Below are positions 34,618 to 43,378 of a stretch of DNA of 64,000 nucleotides, one piece after another. The DNA is from Roseobacter ponti (GTDB lineage: Bacteria > Pseudomonadota > Alphaproteobacteria > Rhodobacterales > Rhodobacteraceae): NCBI RefSeq assembly GCF_012932215.1, contig NZ_CP048788.1, positions 3,348,001-3,412,000 on the forward strand, read 5' to 3'. A program made the translations under genes and the position numbers. The notes beneath the pieces were generated by a model, which did no database searches, was not told where the DNA came from, and saw only the letters and a program-made list of their open reading frames with translations. Within the stretch, counting starts at the first letter, position 1; the number at the start of each line of letters is the position of its first letter.

Positions 34618-35526
34618 CTACCTTTGAATTGGATTCAAACAGCTCTTCTTTATTGCCGCAATCGCGAAAGCCCCAAGTGCAGATGCTTCCGTTCGCTGGC
34701 TTGTTATCAGGTCTATTGACCAGGACGGGAGCGCTAACGGCGGCGGTAAGACCTGGCAGCCAGCGCGTTCTGCGACAGATCCAAGTGATGCTGGCACGGT
34801 CGCCAGCAGGTCTGTTCGTGAGATCAATTCCGGCATCAACAGAAAATTGGCGCTTGTCATTGCGATGTGTCGGGATTTGCCTAGTTTCTTAAGTGCGTCG
34901 TCAACAATACCGCGTCTATCAGCACTTAACGTCATCAATGCATGCGGTGTTTCAAGATATTTCTCAAGAGAAAGGCTCTGCCCTATCGTGGGGTGGTTTT
35001 TGCGTGCAATGCAGACGAAGCTGTCAGTGCCATACGTCGTCCGTCGGATGCGCGCCGGCAATCGACCGAATGTGCCGATCGCGAGCGTAATGTCACCGTT
35101 GTCCAACTGCGCGATAATTTTCCGCTTGTTCAGTTGGGCGAACCTGAGGGTGAGGTTTGGTGCGGTATGTGCAAGATGATTTGTAAGGCGCGGAGCGATC
35201 TGCAATACCGCCAGATCGGATGCTGCGATAACGATTTCCCCCTCAGCAGAGTACGCGTCAAACGCAGTCGCTTGCAGCGTTCCTGATAAGATTTCGAGAG
35301 CTCTTGCAACATCCGGCGCAAGTGCCTCAGCCCTTTCAGTTGGCGACATACCTCCCGGAACACGTTGGAAAAGAGCATCGTCAAAATGAAGTCTGAGCCG
35401 AGCCAGGGCGTTACTCATTGAAGGTTGTGCTAAACCAATACGTTCTGCTGCGCGCCCGACGTGCTGTTCCTGGTACAGCGCACTAAACGCCTTGAGAAGA
35501 TTAAGATCGAAAGCGAGAATATTCAC
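34618..35526 (-). CDS. LysR family transcriptional regulator 1
   Basis: 302 residues. The N-terminal winged helix-turn-helix is clear (FDLNLLKAFSALYQEQHVGR and AAERIGLAQPSMSNALARLR). The rest is a periplasmic-binding-like effector domain. It resembles the NodD/LinR-type branch (LRLHFDDALFQRVPGGMSPT). It is divergent from the DUF1330-SDR-MBL-flavoprotein set with 95 bp of A/T-rich DNA between, so it most likely controls that set together with itself. The inducer is not known. Confidence 0.9.
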   Translation of the reverse strand: MNILAFDLNLLKAFSALYQEQHVGRAAERIGLAQPSMSNALARLRLHFDDALFQRVPGGMSPTERAEALAPDVARALEILSGTLQATAFDAYSAEGEIVIAASDLAVLQIAPRLTNHLAHTAPNLTLRFAQLNKRKIIAQLDNGDITLAIGTFGRLPARIRRTTYGTDSFVCIARKNHPTIGQSLSLEKYLETPHALMTLSADRRGIVDDALKKLGKSRHIAMTSANFLLMPELISRTDLLATVPASLGSVAERAGCQVLPPPLALPSWSIDLITSQRTEASALGAFAIAAIKKSCLNPIQR

Positions 35527-35621
35527 AGGATAAATTTATAACATACTAAATATCAATTTCAAGAATGATAGCCGCTTCGGTAATCAAGTGCTTGAAATGA
35601 GATTCATTAGAAAGCGATGAC

Positions 35622-35993
35622 ATGACAAAACCTGACGGCTCTCCGCTCCAGAAAAACGTCTACACAGCGGGTCTGATAGAACCAGACGGAATTCTGGTGA
35701 CGATCCAGGTCCAGATTTTGCAACCCGAAAAGCTTCAGGCTTACGTCGAAGGACATGCGCCTTCACTTGCGCAATACGGTGGTCGCCTCATCTACATCGG
35801 CGGTGATCAGGAAACGGTGGAGGGTGATCTTCCGGTTGGCGACATTATCGCTATCCATGCCTGGTCGAGCCGCGAGCGTTTTCTGGAGTGGTACAACTCG
35901 GACGAATACCGCCCCTGGAAAGAGTATCGTCAGAACGGTGTGACGAAGGCGACAATTACCCTTTCAGCGGGTTTCCCGTTAGATCAGTCCTAG
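35622..35993 (+). CDS. DUF1330 domain protein
   Basis: 123 residues. The core (VTIQVQILQPEKLQAYVEGH, GGRLIYIGGDQETVEGD and WSSRERFLEWYNSDEYRPWK) is the dimeric ferredoxin-like fold of DUF1330, a family of small proteins near catabolic genes. No catalytic role is established. The N-terminal about 25 residues are an extension before the domain. It is the first gene of a probable operon under the divergent LysR regulator; the SDR gene starts 9 bp after its stop. Confidence 0.85.
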   Translation: MTKPDGSPLQKNVYTAGLIEPDGILVTIQVQILQPEKLQAYVEGHAPSLAQYGGRLIYIGGDQETVEGDLPVGDIIAIHAWSSRERFLEWYNSDEYRPWKEYRQNGVTKATITLSAGFPLDQS

Positions 35994-36002
35994 GAGACGC
36001 AG

Positions 36003-36743
36003 ATGAACGCGATAGCATCCAACAACCTAAACGGGAAAGCCATTGTTGTCGTCGGCGGCGGGTCCGGCATGGGCCGGTCCATTGCTGCTCATGCCAGCGC
36101 GACAGGTGGAGACGTCACCATCGCAAGCCGCAACCGGGACAAACTTGAGGCGGCTGCACAGGAGATTGGCGGCAACATTCACGTGGCGCCAGTAGACATG
36201 ACAGACGAACAAGCGATCAGGGCCTGGGCAACATCACTGGGTCCGGTCGATCATCTGGTGATAACCGCATCGGCGGCCGCACATGGCAGGTTTGAGGACC
36301 TTCCCACCGAAGACCTTAAGGCAATGATTGAATCAAAGTTCATCGGTCCTTACGTCATTGCCCGCGAAACACTGACCCGAATTAATCCCGCAGGGTCGAT
36401 CACATTCTTCTCGGGCGCACTGTCCCGCCGACCGTCGGCTGGTGCCACCGGACTTGCTGCCGTAAACAGTACAGTCGAGACTTTGACGAAGGGCCTGGCA
36501 CAAGAGCTTGCGGGCCGTGTGCGGGTGAATTGCATCAGCCCCGGCATGGTCGCCACCGAAGCCTACGATCACATGCCTGCCGAACAACGCGAGCAGATGT
36601 ATGCGCAGGTCGGTGGTGCATTGCCTGTGGGTCGGATCGGTCGCGCGGAAGAGATTGCGCGCGCCGCACTTATGGTCATGGCAAACGATTTTATGACGGG
36701 GGCGATTGTCGACGTCGACGGTGGTCATCTGGTCCGCGCATAA
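36003..36743 (+). CDS. Short-chain dehydrogenase-like protein lacking the catalytic Tyr-Lys
   Basis: 246 residues. The Rossmann cofactor motif is present (VVVGGGSGMGRSIAAHASA), followed by the NAG-like region (LVITASAAAH). At the active site the Ser is kept (ITFFSGALSRRPSAGATG), but the normal YxxxK is replaced: the sequence continues as LAAVNSTVETLTKGLAQEL, with no Tyr or Lys in place. The C-terminal NCISPGMVATEAYD is standard. It therefore binds NAD(P) but may not be a normal dehydrogenase. A ribosome site GGAGA lies upstream of ATG 36003. Confidence 0.85.
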   Translation: MNAIASNNLNGKAIVVVGGGSGMGRSIAAHASATGGDVTIASRNRDKLEAAAQEIGGNIHVAPVDMTDEQAIRAWATSLGPVDHLVITASAAAHGRFEDLPTEDLKAMIESKFIGPYVIARETLTRINPAGSITFFSGALSRRPSAGATGLAAVNSTVETLTKGLAQELAGRVRVNCISPGMVATEAYDHMPAEQREQMYAQVGGALPVGRIGRAEEIARAALMVMANDFMTGAIVDVDGGHLVRA

Positions 36744-36767
36744 ACAGCTCTCAGGAGGCAACACAAA

Positions 36768-37667
36768 ATGCTACGTCAATTTTTACTGACGCTGATCCTC
36801 TCGGCGTTTGCCCAATCAACCTGGGCGCAGGATACCGTTACAATCACCAGATTCCACGAAGCCGGCATCGGCAGTGTGAACACCTGGATCATCGAAGACA
36901 GCGAAAACATCGTGCTCATTGATGCTCAGCGTACGCTCAGGGCTGGCGAGCAGCTGGCGCAAACCTTGCAGGAGACAGGGAAGAACCTGCGCGCGGTACT
37001 GATCACGCATCCGCATCCCGATCATATCGGTGGCATCCCCTCGATTGCTGCCGAATTTCCTGACGCACAAATACTGGCCATCCAGTCAGTGAATGAAGAG
37101 CTGCGCAGTGACTCGCTCGGCATCATGGCATTTGCGCGGCGTGTGAACGGTGATGCCTTTCCTGCGGAAACGCCTTTTGCGTCAGAACTTGTGAAGGATG
37201 GCGACATCCTCCGCTACGGGGACATCGAGCTGAGGGTCCAGGATATCGGCGCGGGGGAATCCATTGCGATGACGGTATTTTTCATCCCGGAATCGAATGC
37301 TCTTTTTGTCGGTGACCTTGTTGATAACGACATGCACGGCTTCGTTTTTGAACAGCGCTCCTCGCAGTGGCTGGTCAGTCTGGATGAAGTGCGGCTGGAT
37401 TACGCCTCCAACCCCATAGCCTATCCGGGGCACGGTGCCTCCGCCCCGCTGTTTGATCTGATCGACGCACAGGGCAAGTGGCTCAGGGACATGCGAGACA
37501 TCGTCAACGAACGCATCGCGGACGGAGAATTCTCCGACCAGGATGTGGAGGAGTCCTGGGCCGAATTTCAGAGACGCCACCCAAATCAACTGCCTGTAGC
37601 ACCCATTGACGGGCTGGGTCCTCTCAATCTGCGCGCGGTGGCGGCTGAGCTGGCAGGTCGGAAATGA
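36768..37667 (+). CDS. Secreted metallo-beta-lactamase-fold hydrolase
   Basis: 299 residues with a signal peptide (about 1-20: LRQFLLTLILSAFAQSTWAQ). The zinc motif HxHxDH is clear (VLITHPHPDHIGGIPSIAAE), and further ligands appear in FVGDLVDNDMHGF (Asp) and AYPGHGASAPLF (His). The family covers glyoxalase II-like, lactonase and sulfatase-type hydrolases; the substrate is open. Export to the periplasm sets it apart from its cytoplasmic operon partners. Its stop overlaps the next gene by 4 bp. Confidence 0.9.
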   Translation: MLRQFLLTLILSAFAQSTWAQDTVTITRFHEAGIGSVNTWIIEDSENIVLIDAQRTLRAGEQLAQTLQETGKNLRAVLITHPHPDHIGGIPSIAAEFPDAQILAIQSVNEELRSDSLGIMAFARRVNGDAFPAETPFASELVKDGDILRYGDIELRVQDIGAGESIAMTVFFIPESNALFVGDLVDNDMHGFVFEQRSSQWLVSLDEVRLDYASNPIAYPGHGASAPLFDLIDAQGKWLRDMRDIVNERIADGEFSDQDVEESWAEFQRRHPNQLPVAPIDGLGPLNLRAVAAELAGRK

Positions 37668-38332
37668 ATGTACTGATCGTCCATGCGCACCCTGAAAGCA
37701 AAAGCTTTAATGGCGCGATGACTGCGGTTGCTCACCGTACGCTTTCGACACAGGGTCACACTGTGACAGTATCCGATCTTTATCGCGATGGGTTCAAAGC
37801 GGTTTCTGACCGCGGAAATTTCACAGGGGAAGTGGACCCGGAATTTCTGAAACTCCAGGCAGAGGAGCGTTTTGCAGCGCACAACAACGGATTTTCGGAT
37901 GAACTTGAGCAGGAAATAAGCCGTCTGGAAGCCGCTGATCTGGTGATATTTCAATTTCCATTGTGGTGGTTTGGCTTCCCTGCGATCATGAAAGGGTGGG
38001 TGGATCGTACCTTTGCAGCCGGTCGCATTTACGGCGGCAGCCCTCCATACGAGGGCGGACGGTTTCGCGGGCGTCGCGCTCTTTTGTCTCTAACCACAGG
38101 TGCGCCAGCGGAAGTGTATGAGGCTGATGGTATGCACGGTGACCTTATGGGTATTCTGCGACCGATACACCGCGGCATCCTGTCGTTTGTCGGTTACGAT
38201 GTTCTGGCACCTCAAGTCCTTTGCGGTGCAGCGCGTGTCGGTGAAAAAGCACGCGAGGATGCGCTGGAAGCCTGGGCCGACAGACTGACTGGTATCATGA
38301 ACGAAGCGCCGATCGAGATCGGGAGATATTAA
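37664..38332 (+). CDS. NAD(P)H-dependent flavin oxidoreductase (flavodoxin-like, NQO1 family)
   Basis: 222 residues. The flavodoxin-2 fold is clear from the start (MNVLIVHAHPESKSFNGAM) and the quinone-reductase motif (FQFPLWWFGFPAIMKGWVDR, about 101-120) with RIYGGSPPYEGG. Members (MdaB, KefF, NQO1 type) reduce quinones or other electrophiles by two electrons with FMN/FAD. It overlaps the MBL gene by 4 bp. With the MBL, SDR and DUF1330 proteins it suggests a pathway for a quinone-like or lactone compound. Confidence 0.9.
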   Translation: MNVLIVHAHPESKSFNGAMTAVAHRTLSTQGHTVTVSDLYRDGFKAVSDRGNFTGEVDPEFLKLQAEERFAAHNNGFSDELEQEISRLEAADLVIFQFPLWWFGFPAIMKGWVDRTFAAGRIYGGSPPYEGGRFRGRRALLSLTTGAPAEVYEADGMHGDLMGILRPIHRGILSFVGYDVLAPQVLCGAARVGEKAREDALEAWADRLTGIMNEAPIEIGRY

Positions 38333-38608
38333 CCCGGCGCCATCTCATTCTCTCTGATCTGCTCCTTTTGGAAGCGGCTGTTTCGGCTTAGCTCTTTCAG
38401 GGCCGAAAAATTCTTGGGATCAGACGTTGGTGTCTCATCGGGGTTGCGCACATACGCGTGATCGGACGCGGAGGATTGTCAGATTTCCTCGGTAAGGAGC
38501 CTGTGATTGCAACACAGATGATACATGTTTTGGACGCATATTCTTGTGCTAGGGCATGGTTGCGCGTGCATTGCAGCCAGTTTTCACCACTATAAAGCTG
38601 ATGGCATT

Positions 38609-39757
38609 TCATGCGATCGTCTCAACCTGATGCGCCATTGCAAGCAAGAGATCATCCCTGCCCGGCATCGCAGTCAGAATTGAGCCGGAACTGGCAACTG
38701 GGTCAGACCTGAGCGCAGGCAGTGCCAGCGAAGGTTGGCCGGTCACATTTGCGACAAAGCTGAAAGGGGCCGCTTCCTGAAAGATCCGTTGGAAAAATGA
38801 TCGGTCCGTCAGAGTATTCTGGCTGGTCAGAGAAGCCCCGATCAGAGGTCTGCGAATGGCTGAAACAGGTGTCAGCAACACGTCATATGTTGCAAACCAG
38901 TTGAGATATCTGCGCACTTCCTCCCGCAGAATTCGCATGGAGAAAACGTAATTTTCGGCAGATATCCCGCTGCCACGCCGCATCATTTCGAGCGTTCCCG
39001 CTTCGAACGCTTCCGCCATGGGGGTTGAGTTCGACAAGCGATCCAGGTCAGCCTTGCAGTGAACGCTGGCCATTGTTTCGAAGGACGCGGCCATTTTGCC
39101 CAGATCAGGAGGTTTGTTCAATGGTTCGACGTGATGCCCCAGCCTGTCCAGAGTCTGCGCCATCAATTCAACCGCGGCAACATTCTCAGCGTCAACATGT
39201 CCACCAAACGGATGCGCCGTATACGTGCCGACGCGCAGTTTTTCAGGTGGCGTATCAATGCTTTTGAGAAAGCCCCGTTCAGGTATGCATGAGTTGGCAA
39301 AAAGATCACCCACAGAGGCACCAGCCGTATGATCCAGAACTGCGGCGCTGTCGCGAACGGTTTTCGTTATTACGTGATGGACGACCGCGCCCTCCCAAAC
39401 CTCGCTGCGCGCTGGTCCGATTGGCATCAGGCCACGGCTTGGCTTGAGGCCGATCAGACCGCAGAAGGCCGCCGGAATACGAATGGAACCCGCGCCATCA
39501 CCGGCATGCGCCAAAGGCACGATACCGGCTGCAACGGCCGCAGCACTGCCACCGCTGGACCCACCGGGCGACCGCGACAGATCGTTGGGGTCCCGTGTCG
39601 GTCCGGTGGAAACCGGCTCAGTTACAACGTTAAAGCCAAACTCGGGCACATTTGTTTTACCCAGCAGTGAAAAGCCTGCTTTTACCAACAACTCGGTTTG
39701 CAGAACCTTTTTGACGCTCAGATGTTGATGCTCAAATGTGATGCCAGAGATTGAAAA
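38609..39757 (-). pseudogene. Amidase, N-terminally truncated
   Basis: The coding part from about 39691 gives 360 residues, and the same frame stays open upstream to a stop at about 39757 without a good start. The amidase signature is present ([20 protein letters not shown], with the nucleophile Ser and the cis-Ser) and [11 protein letters not shown] precedes it. The family is normally about 460-490 residues; the first about 100, including the catalytic Lys of the triad (in the VPFxxKD motif), are missing. A transposase remnant lies just upstream, which probably explains the loss. Unlikely to be active. Confidence 0.82.
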
Positions 39758-39878
39758 GTTGCTTCAACATGCCGGATGCGGGTCGGCCGGTGTCACCAAT
39801 CCAAGACATGTCCGACCTCCGCGCCAGTCACGCGGCTCGCCATTTCGGGAAGCGCGCAATCGCCATCAGACAAAACTG

Positions 39879-40073
39879 TCACCGGGTACCAGCCCGCCAC
39901 CCAGCTGCATGCAAGTTAGTTTCCAAGCCTTTGGACGGAGTGTCCCAACCTGCCAGGCTCAATCCAAACTGACGTTTTCTGGCAGTGTAGGACTCAATAC
40001 AGCCAACAACGATTTCAAATTGCTTGCGTTGATATCCGGGCCCTGAGCGGACATATGCGCCATCCAGTAACAC
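39879..40073 (-). pseudogene. Transposase fragment (ISKra4-like)
   Basis: An open stretch of about 65 codons without the rest of a gene. The sequence LLDGAYVRSGPGYQRKQFEI and VVGCIE resembles the first catalytic-Asp region of ISKra4-type transposases (DGGYVR...FEVIVG pattern). Nothing upstream or downstream continues the domain. It sits just upstream of the truncated amidase and is a likely cause of that truncation. The assignment rests on one motif only. Confidence 0.5.
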
Positions 40074-40123
40074 CGTGAACTCAGAAGAACCTTATCGCTG
40101 CGTTCATTCACTCAATCAGAAAG

Positions 40124-40999
40124 TCAGGCTTTTAGTGCTTCGATAACGACTTTAACAGCGCGGCTCGTCTCAAGTCTTTTGGGGTGTGCGATCAGATAGT
40201 CGTGGGTCATTGGTATGGCTGTCATCTTCAGTTTTAAAAGACGCCCGGCAAGCAAACTCTCCCGCACCATATGCTCAGGCACCAATGCAACGCCAAAGCC
40301 TTCTTCAGCAAAATTCCGGGCCATGCTGCTGGCTTCAACGCACATCCCTGCATTTCGGTCAACGATCCGCTCGCCTGCAAACACCGCATTCCAGTTTGGC
40401 GATGTCGCGAAGTCATGCCCCCAGTCGGTGTGGATCAGATATTTATCCTTGATCTGATCAATGCGGCTGCCGTGTTCATCAATGAATGCAGCAGACGTCA
40501 CTGCGATCAGCTTGTCAGAAAACAGACGGACGATCCTGTGATCGCCATAAAGATCATGTCCGTAGAAAACACGCAGATCGATCTTGTCACGGACAAAATC
40601 AACGGGATCGTTTTCGGCCCTGATATCAAGCGCGCTTTCAAGTCCTCCGGTCCGAATGGCAGAGAGTTTCGGCGCCAGCCACGTTTCGACGATGGACTGC
40701 GGGGCGCTCAGCACAAGGCGGCGCTTTTTATCGACGCTCCGCATCTTATCCGAAAGCGCACCGAGCTGCGCCATAGATTGACCGATCTGCGGATAGGCGC
40801 TTTGGCCTGCTTCGGTCAGGGAAATGCGGTTTCCCTGCCGGATGAAAAGCGTCTTGCCCCAGAATTCTTCCAGCAGCTTGACCTGCTGGCTGATCGCCGC
40901 GGAGCTCACGCCCATTTCGCGAGCGGCATTTGCAAAAGAGCCTGTGCGGGCGGCCGTTTCGAACGCGCGCAGTGCATTGAGGGGAAGATGCGTTGGCAT
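40124..40999 (-). CDS. LysR family transcriptional regulator 2 (GcvA-like)
   Basis: 291 residues. The N-terminal helix-turn-helix (LNALRAFETAARTGSFANAA and REMGVSSAAISQQVKLLEEF) is of the GcvA/AmpR branch. The effector-binding domain follows. It is divergent from the 2-oxoglutarate oxygenase / DddP-like pair, with about 100 bp between that contains a perfect 7-bp inverted repeat (41020-41041), the probable operator. It therefore likely controls that pair. The effector is unknown, possibly the substrate of the oxygenase or of the lyase. Confidence 0.9.
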   Translation of the reverse strand: MPTHLPLNALRAFETAARTGSFANAAREMGVSSAAISQQVKLLEEFWGKTLFIRQGNRISLTEAGQSAYPQIGQSMAQLGALSDKMRSVDKKRRLVLSAPQSIVETWLAPKLSAIRTGGLESALDIRAENDPVDFVRDKIDLRVFYGHDLYGDHRIVRLFSDKLIAVTSAAFIDEHGSRIDQIKDKYLIHTDWGHDFATSPNWNAVFAGERIVDRNAGMCVEASSMARNFAEEGFGVALVPEHMVRESLLAGRLLKLKMTAIPMTHDYLIAHPKRLETSRAVKVVIEALKA

Positions 41000-41019
41000 G
41001 CCCTGTCCTTCGAAAGAAT

Positions 41020-41041
41020 TTCTAATGAAGCATAATTAGAA
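41020..41041. promoter_or_regulatory. Putative LysR operator
   Basis: TTCTAAT, 8 bases, ATTAGAA: a perfect inverted repeat within the about 100-bp space between a LysR gene and the divergent oxygenase gene. It contains the T-N11-A type core that LysR proteins bind. It starts 21 bp upstream of the LysR start codon and ends about 60 bp before the oxygenase start. Confidence 0.6.
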
Positions 41042-41102
41042 TCCCTGTATCTGCAAAGGCTTTGAACGCTTAGGTTTCAGCCAGCAACGATAGGAAAATG
41101 CC

Positions 41103-41888
41103 ATGCGTGATGTGATAGATCTCAACCGCTACCCTTTGGATCAACCAGGCAGCCCTGCCTGGCTGACTTTGGTCGAGGCGTGCAAATCGAAGCTTGCCGA
41201 GGATGGATTGTTCAACCTGCCCGGTTTTGTTCGCCAGGCAGCGCTCCGCGAGGCAGTCACCGCCTTCAAACCGATCCTGGCCAAGAACGCCTTTCTTCAC
41301 CGGCGTCGCCATAACATCTACTTCAAGCGGTCGGTTGACGGGCTGCCGGATACGCATCCTGCTTTACAAACGTTTGAAACCTCAAACAAAACAATTTGTG
41401 CCGATCAGATGGATCAGGCAGTTGTGATCCGGCTGTATGAATGGCCACCTTTTGCGCGCTTTCTGGCAGCGGTGATGGGCAAGACTGAACTCTTTGCCAT
41501 GGCGGACCCGCTGGCCCGTGTGAATGTCATGAGCTATTCCGAGGGAGAGGCGCTGAACTGGCATTTTGACCGGTCCGAGTTCACCACAACCCTGTTGTTG
41601 CAGGCGCCTGAGGCCGGAGGCGATTTCGAATATGACAAAGACCTGCGCAGCGACAGCGACCCCAATTACGAGGGCGTCGCGGATTTGTTACAGGGACGCA
41701 GGTCACCCACACTGATGCGCGTGACACCCGGCACCCTGAACATTTTCAAAGGCAAGAATACGGCGCATCGCGTGACCCCGGTCAAAGGCGCGTCCGACCG
41801 CATCATTGCTGTTTTTTCCTACTACGACCGGCCCGGCGTGCAGTTCAGTGCCGATGAGCGGATCGGCTTTTACGGGCGCGCATCATGA
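41103..41888 (+). CDS. Fe(II)/2-oxoglutarate-dependent oxygenase, BesD/ArpA-like
   Basis: 261 residues. The iron triad is complete: His 154 and Asp 156 in LNWHFDRSEFTTTLLLQ and His 222 in FKGKNTAHRVTPV; Arg 233 (SDRIIAVFSY) is placed to hold 2-oxoglutarate. The segment HFDRSEFTTTLLLQ and the overall length recall the BesD/ArpA-type family, in which carrier-free amino-acid halogenases have Gly in place of the triad Asp. Here Asp is kept, so hydroxylation rather than halogenation is expected. It overlaps the DddP-like gene by 4 bp and is divergent from LysR 2. The substrate is unknown; an amino acid or a related small molecule is plausible. Confidence 0.82.
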   Translation: MRDVIDLNRYPLDQPGSPAWLTLVEACKSKLAEDGLFNLPGFVRQAALREAVTAFKPILAKNAFLHRRRHNIYFKRSVDGLPDTHPALQTFETSNKTICADQMDQAVVIRLYEWPPFARFLAAVMGKTELFAMADPLARVNVMSYSEGEALNWHFDRSEFTTTLLLQAPEAGGDFEYDKDLRSDSDPNYEGVADLLQGRRSPTLMRVTPGTLNIFKGKNTAHRVTPVKGASDRIIAVFSYYDRPGVQFSADERIGFYGRAS

Positions 41889-43135
41889 AAGACCAATCGG
41901 CCTTCAAGGATGATCGCAAGCTCACCTATCTGAATGCAGAGGGCGCAGACAAACCTCTGATTAGCCCCGTGTCGGACGAGGTTTTGGCGCGCGCCCGGGC
42001 CTATCGCCTTGGTCGACTGCGCCGGGTGTTGGACCAGTCCGGTTGCGCGGCGCTCCTCCTTTATGATCCCTGCAATATTCGCTATGCGTTCGACTGTTCG
42101 AACATGCAGGTCTGGACCCTGCACAACCCGATGCGCTATGCGCTGATCCTTGCGGGTGGTCCGGCCATCATGTTCGAGTTCAAGGGCTGTTTGCGGCAAA
42201 GTGAGGGGCTGCCCGGCATTGACGAGCTGCGCCTGGCCAGGACGTGGATGTTTATGGCGTCCGGCGACAAGGTCGAGGCCGCAACGGAAGACTGGGCGCG
42301 GGAAATCGCCGATCTTGTCCAGACCTATGGCGGTGGCAACACGCGCATTGCCTGTGACGCGCTGGACGGAAGCGGCGTGCACGCATTGGAAGCGCTTGGG
42401 CTCACGTATGTCGAGGGCAGCCAGTTCACCGAAATTGCCCGGTCCATAAAATCCCCGGATGAAATCGAACTGATGCGCTGGACAATCCGTGTGTGCGAGG
42501 CTGGCATGGCGCGCATCTATGACCATTCCGTGCCCGGCGTGACCGAACGTGAGCTTTGGGCGCATCTGCATTTTGAAAACGCGCGATCGGGCGGTGACTG
42601 GCTTGAAACCAAGCTGCTGACCTGCGGCCCCCGGACGAACCCGTGGTATCAGGAATGTTCAGACAGGGTGTGTCAGGAGGGTGAGTTGATCTCCTTTGAT
42701 ACGGACATGATCGGGCCTTACGGTTATTGCGCTGACCTGTCGCGGTCCTGGACATGCGGCTACACCGCGATGACCGCCACGCAGCAGCGCCTCTATGAGA
42801 CCGCAGTTGCGCAAATTCATCATAATCTCGACCTTGTGAAACCCGGGCTGAGCTTTGCCGAGTTCAACGCAAAAAGCTGGCGGATCCCGCAGGCGCATGT
42901 GCCTTATCGCTATTCGCTGGCGGCGCATGGCGTTGGAATGGCCGATGAATGGCCTGTGATCCCGCTGCATGTCGATTGGGGACCGGGCGCGATGTCTGGC
43001 CGGTTCGAAGCGGGTATGGTCGTTTGCATGGAAAGCCTGATCGCCGAAGCGGGATCGGAAAGCGTGAAGTTGGAGACGCAGGTTCTGGTGACTGAGACGG
43101 GAACGGAGCGTCTCGATACCTTTCCACTGGGTTAA
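41885..43135 (+). CDS. M24 peptidase-fold protein, DddP-like
   Basis: 416 residues of the creatinase/M24 fold. All six metal ligands can be placed: Asp 272 and 274 (SFDTDMIGPYGYCADLSRSW), Asp 284, His 348 (AAHGVGMADEWP), Glu 383 (CMESLIAEAG) and Glu 397 (VKLETQVLVT). Segments such as LLLYDPCNIRYAFD, NMQVWTLHNPMR and CGPRTNPWYQEC closely follow DddP, the DMSP lyase of roseobacters. It is somewhat shorter than DddP (about 445) and diverges elsewhere, so it may be a paralogue acting on another substrate. It is translated together with the oxygenase, an arrangement I do not know from dddP loci. Confidence 0.82.
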   Translation: MKDQSAFKDDRKLTYLNAEGADKPLISPVSDEVLARARAYRLGRLRRVLDQSGCAALLLYDPCNIRYAFDCSNMQVWTLHNPMRYALILAGGPAIMFEFKGCLRQSEGLPGIDELRLARTWMFMASGDKVEAATEDWAREIADLVQTYGGGNTRIACDALDGSGVHALEALGLTYVEGSQFTEIARSIKSPDEIELMRWTIRVCEAGMARIYDHSVPGVTERELWAHLHFENARSGGDWLETKLLTCGPRTNPWYQECSDRVCQEGELISFDTDMIGPYGYCADLSRSWTCGYTAMTATQQRLYETAVAQIHHNLDLVKPGLSFAEFNAKSWRIPQAHVPYRYSLAAHGVGMADEWPVIPLHVDWGPGAMSGRFEAGMVVCMESLIAEAGSESVKLETQVLVTETGTERLDTFPLG

Positions 43136-43378
43136 CGGGAAGGTGGCCGTGGACTGACGGCTCTTGAGGAAGCCAGCAGATGGATTGCAAAGGAGGAGCC
43201 GGAGCAACTGCCGGCGAAATACGGATGTAGAAGTTGGCGCCAGGTCGTGCCCGAGTCTCGGGTGTTTGAGCTTCAATACTTTGAGCGGGATGGACGACAC
43301 GCGCCTTGGTATCGGGAAAAGCCGTCGCGGGACGTGTTGTCAGAACAATTCGAACGCGTCTCTGCAAGGATGATATGA
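43136..43378 (+). pseudogene. C-terminal gene remnant directly after the DddP-like gene
   Basis: Immediately after the TAA of the DddP-like gene, the same frame stays open for 80 codons without a normal start and ends at TGA 43376-43378. The translation has protein-like character (ALEEASRWIAKEEPEQLPA, VFELQYFERDGRHAPWYREK, SRDVLSEQFERVSARM). I do not recognise it. It looks like the 3' end of a gene whose front was lost in a rearrangement. After it, 43379-43745 holds no gene I can support; the pqqA promoter should be there. Confidence 0.45.

Noticed and set aside
41103-41888. A BesD-type halogenase
   Set aside because: Halogenases of this type have Gly or Ala where the triad Asp would be; here the sequence is HFD, so chloride has no free iron site.
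41885-43135. Firm assignment as the DMSP lyase DddP
   Set aside because: The metal ligands and several motifs agree, but other parts diverge and the gene context is unlike known dddP loci. Called DddP-like only.
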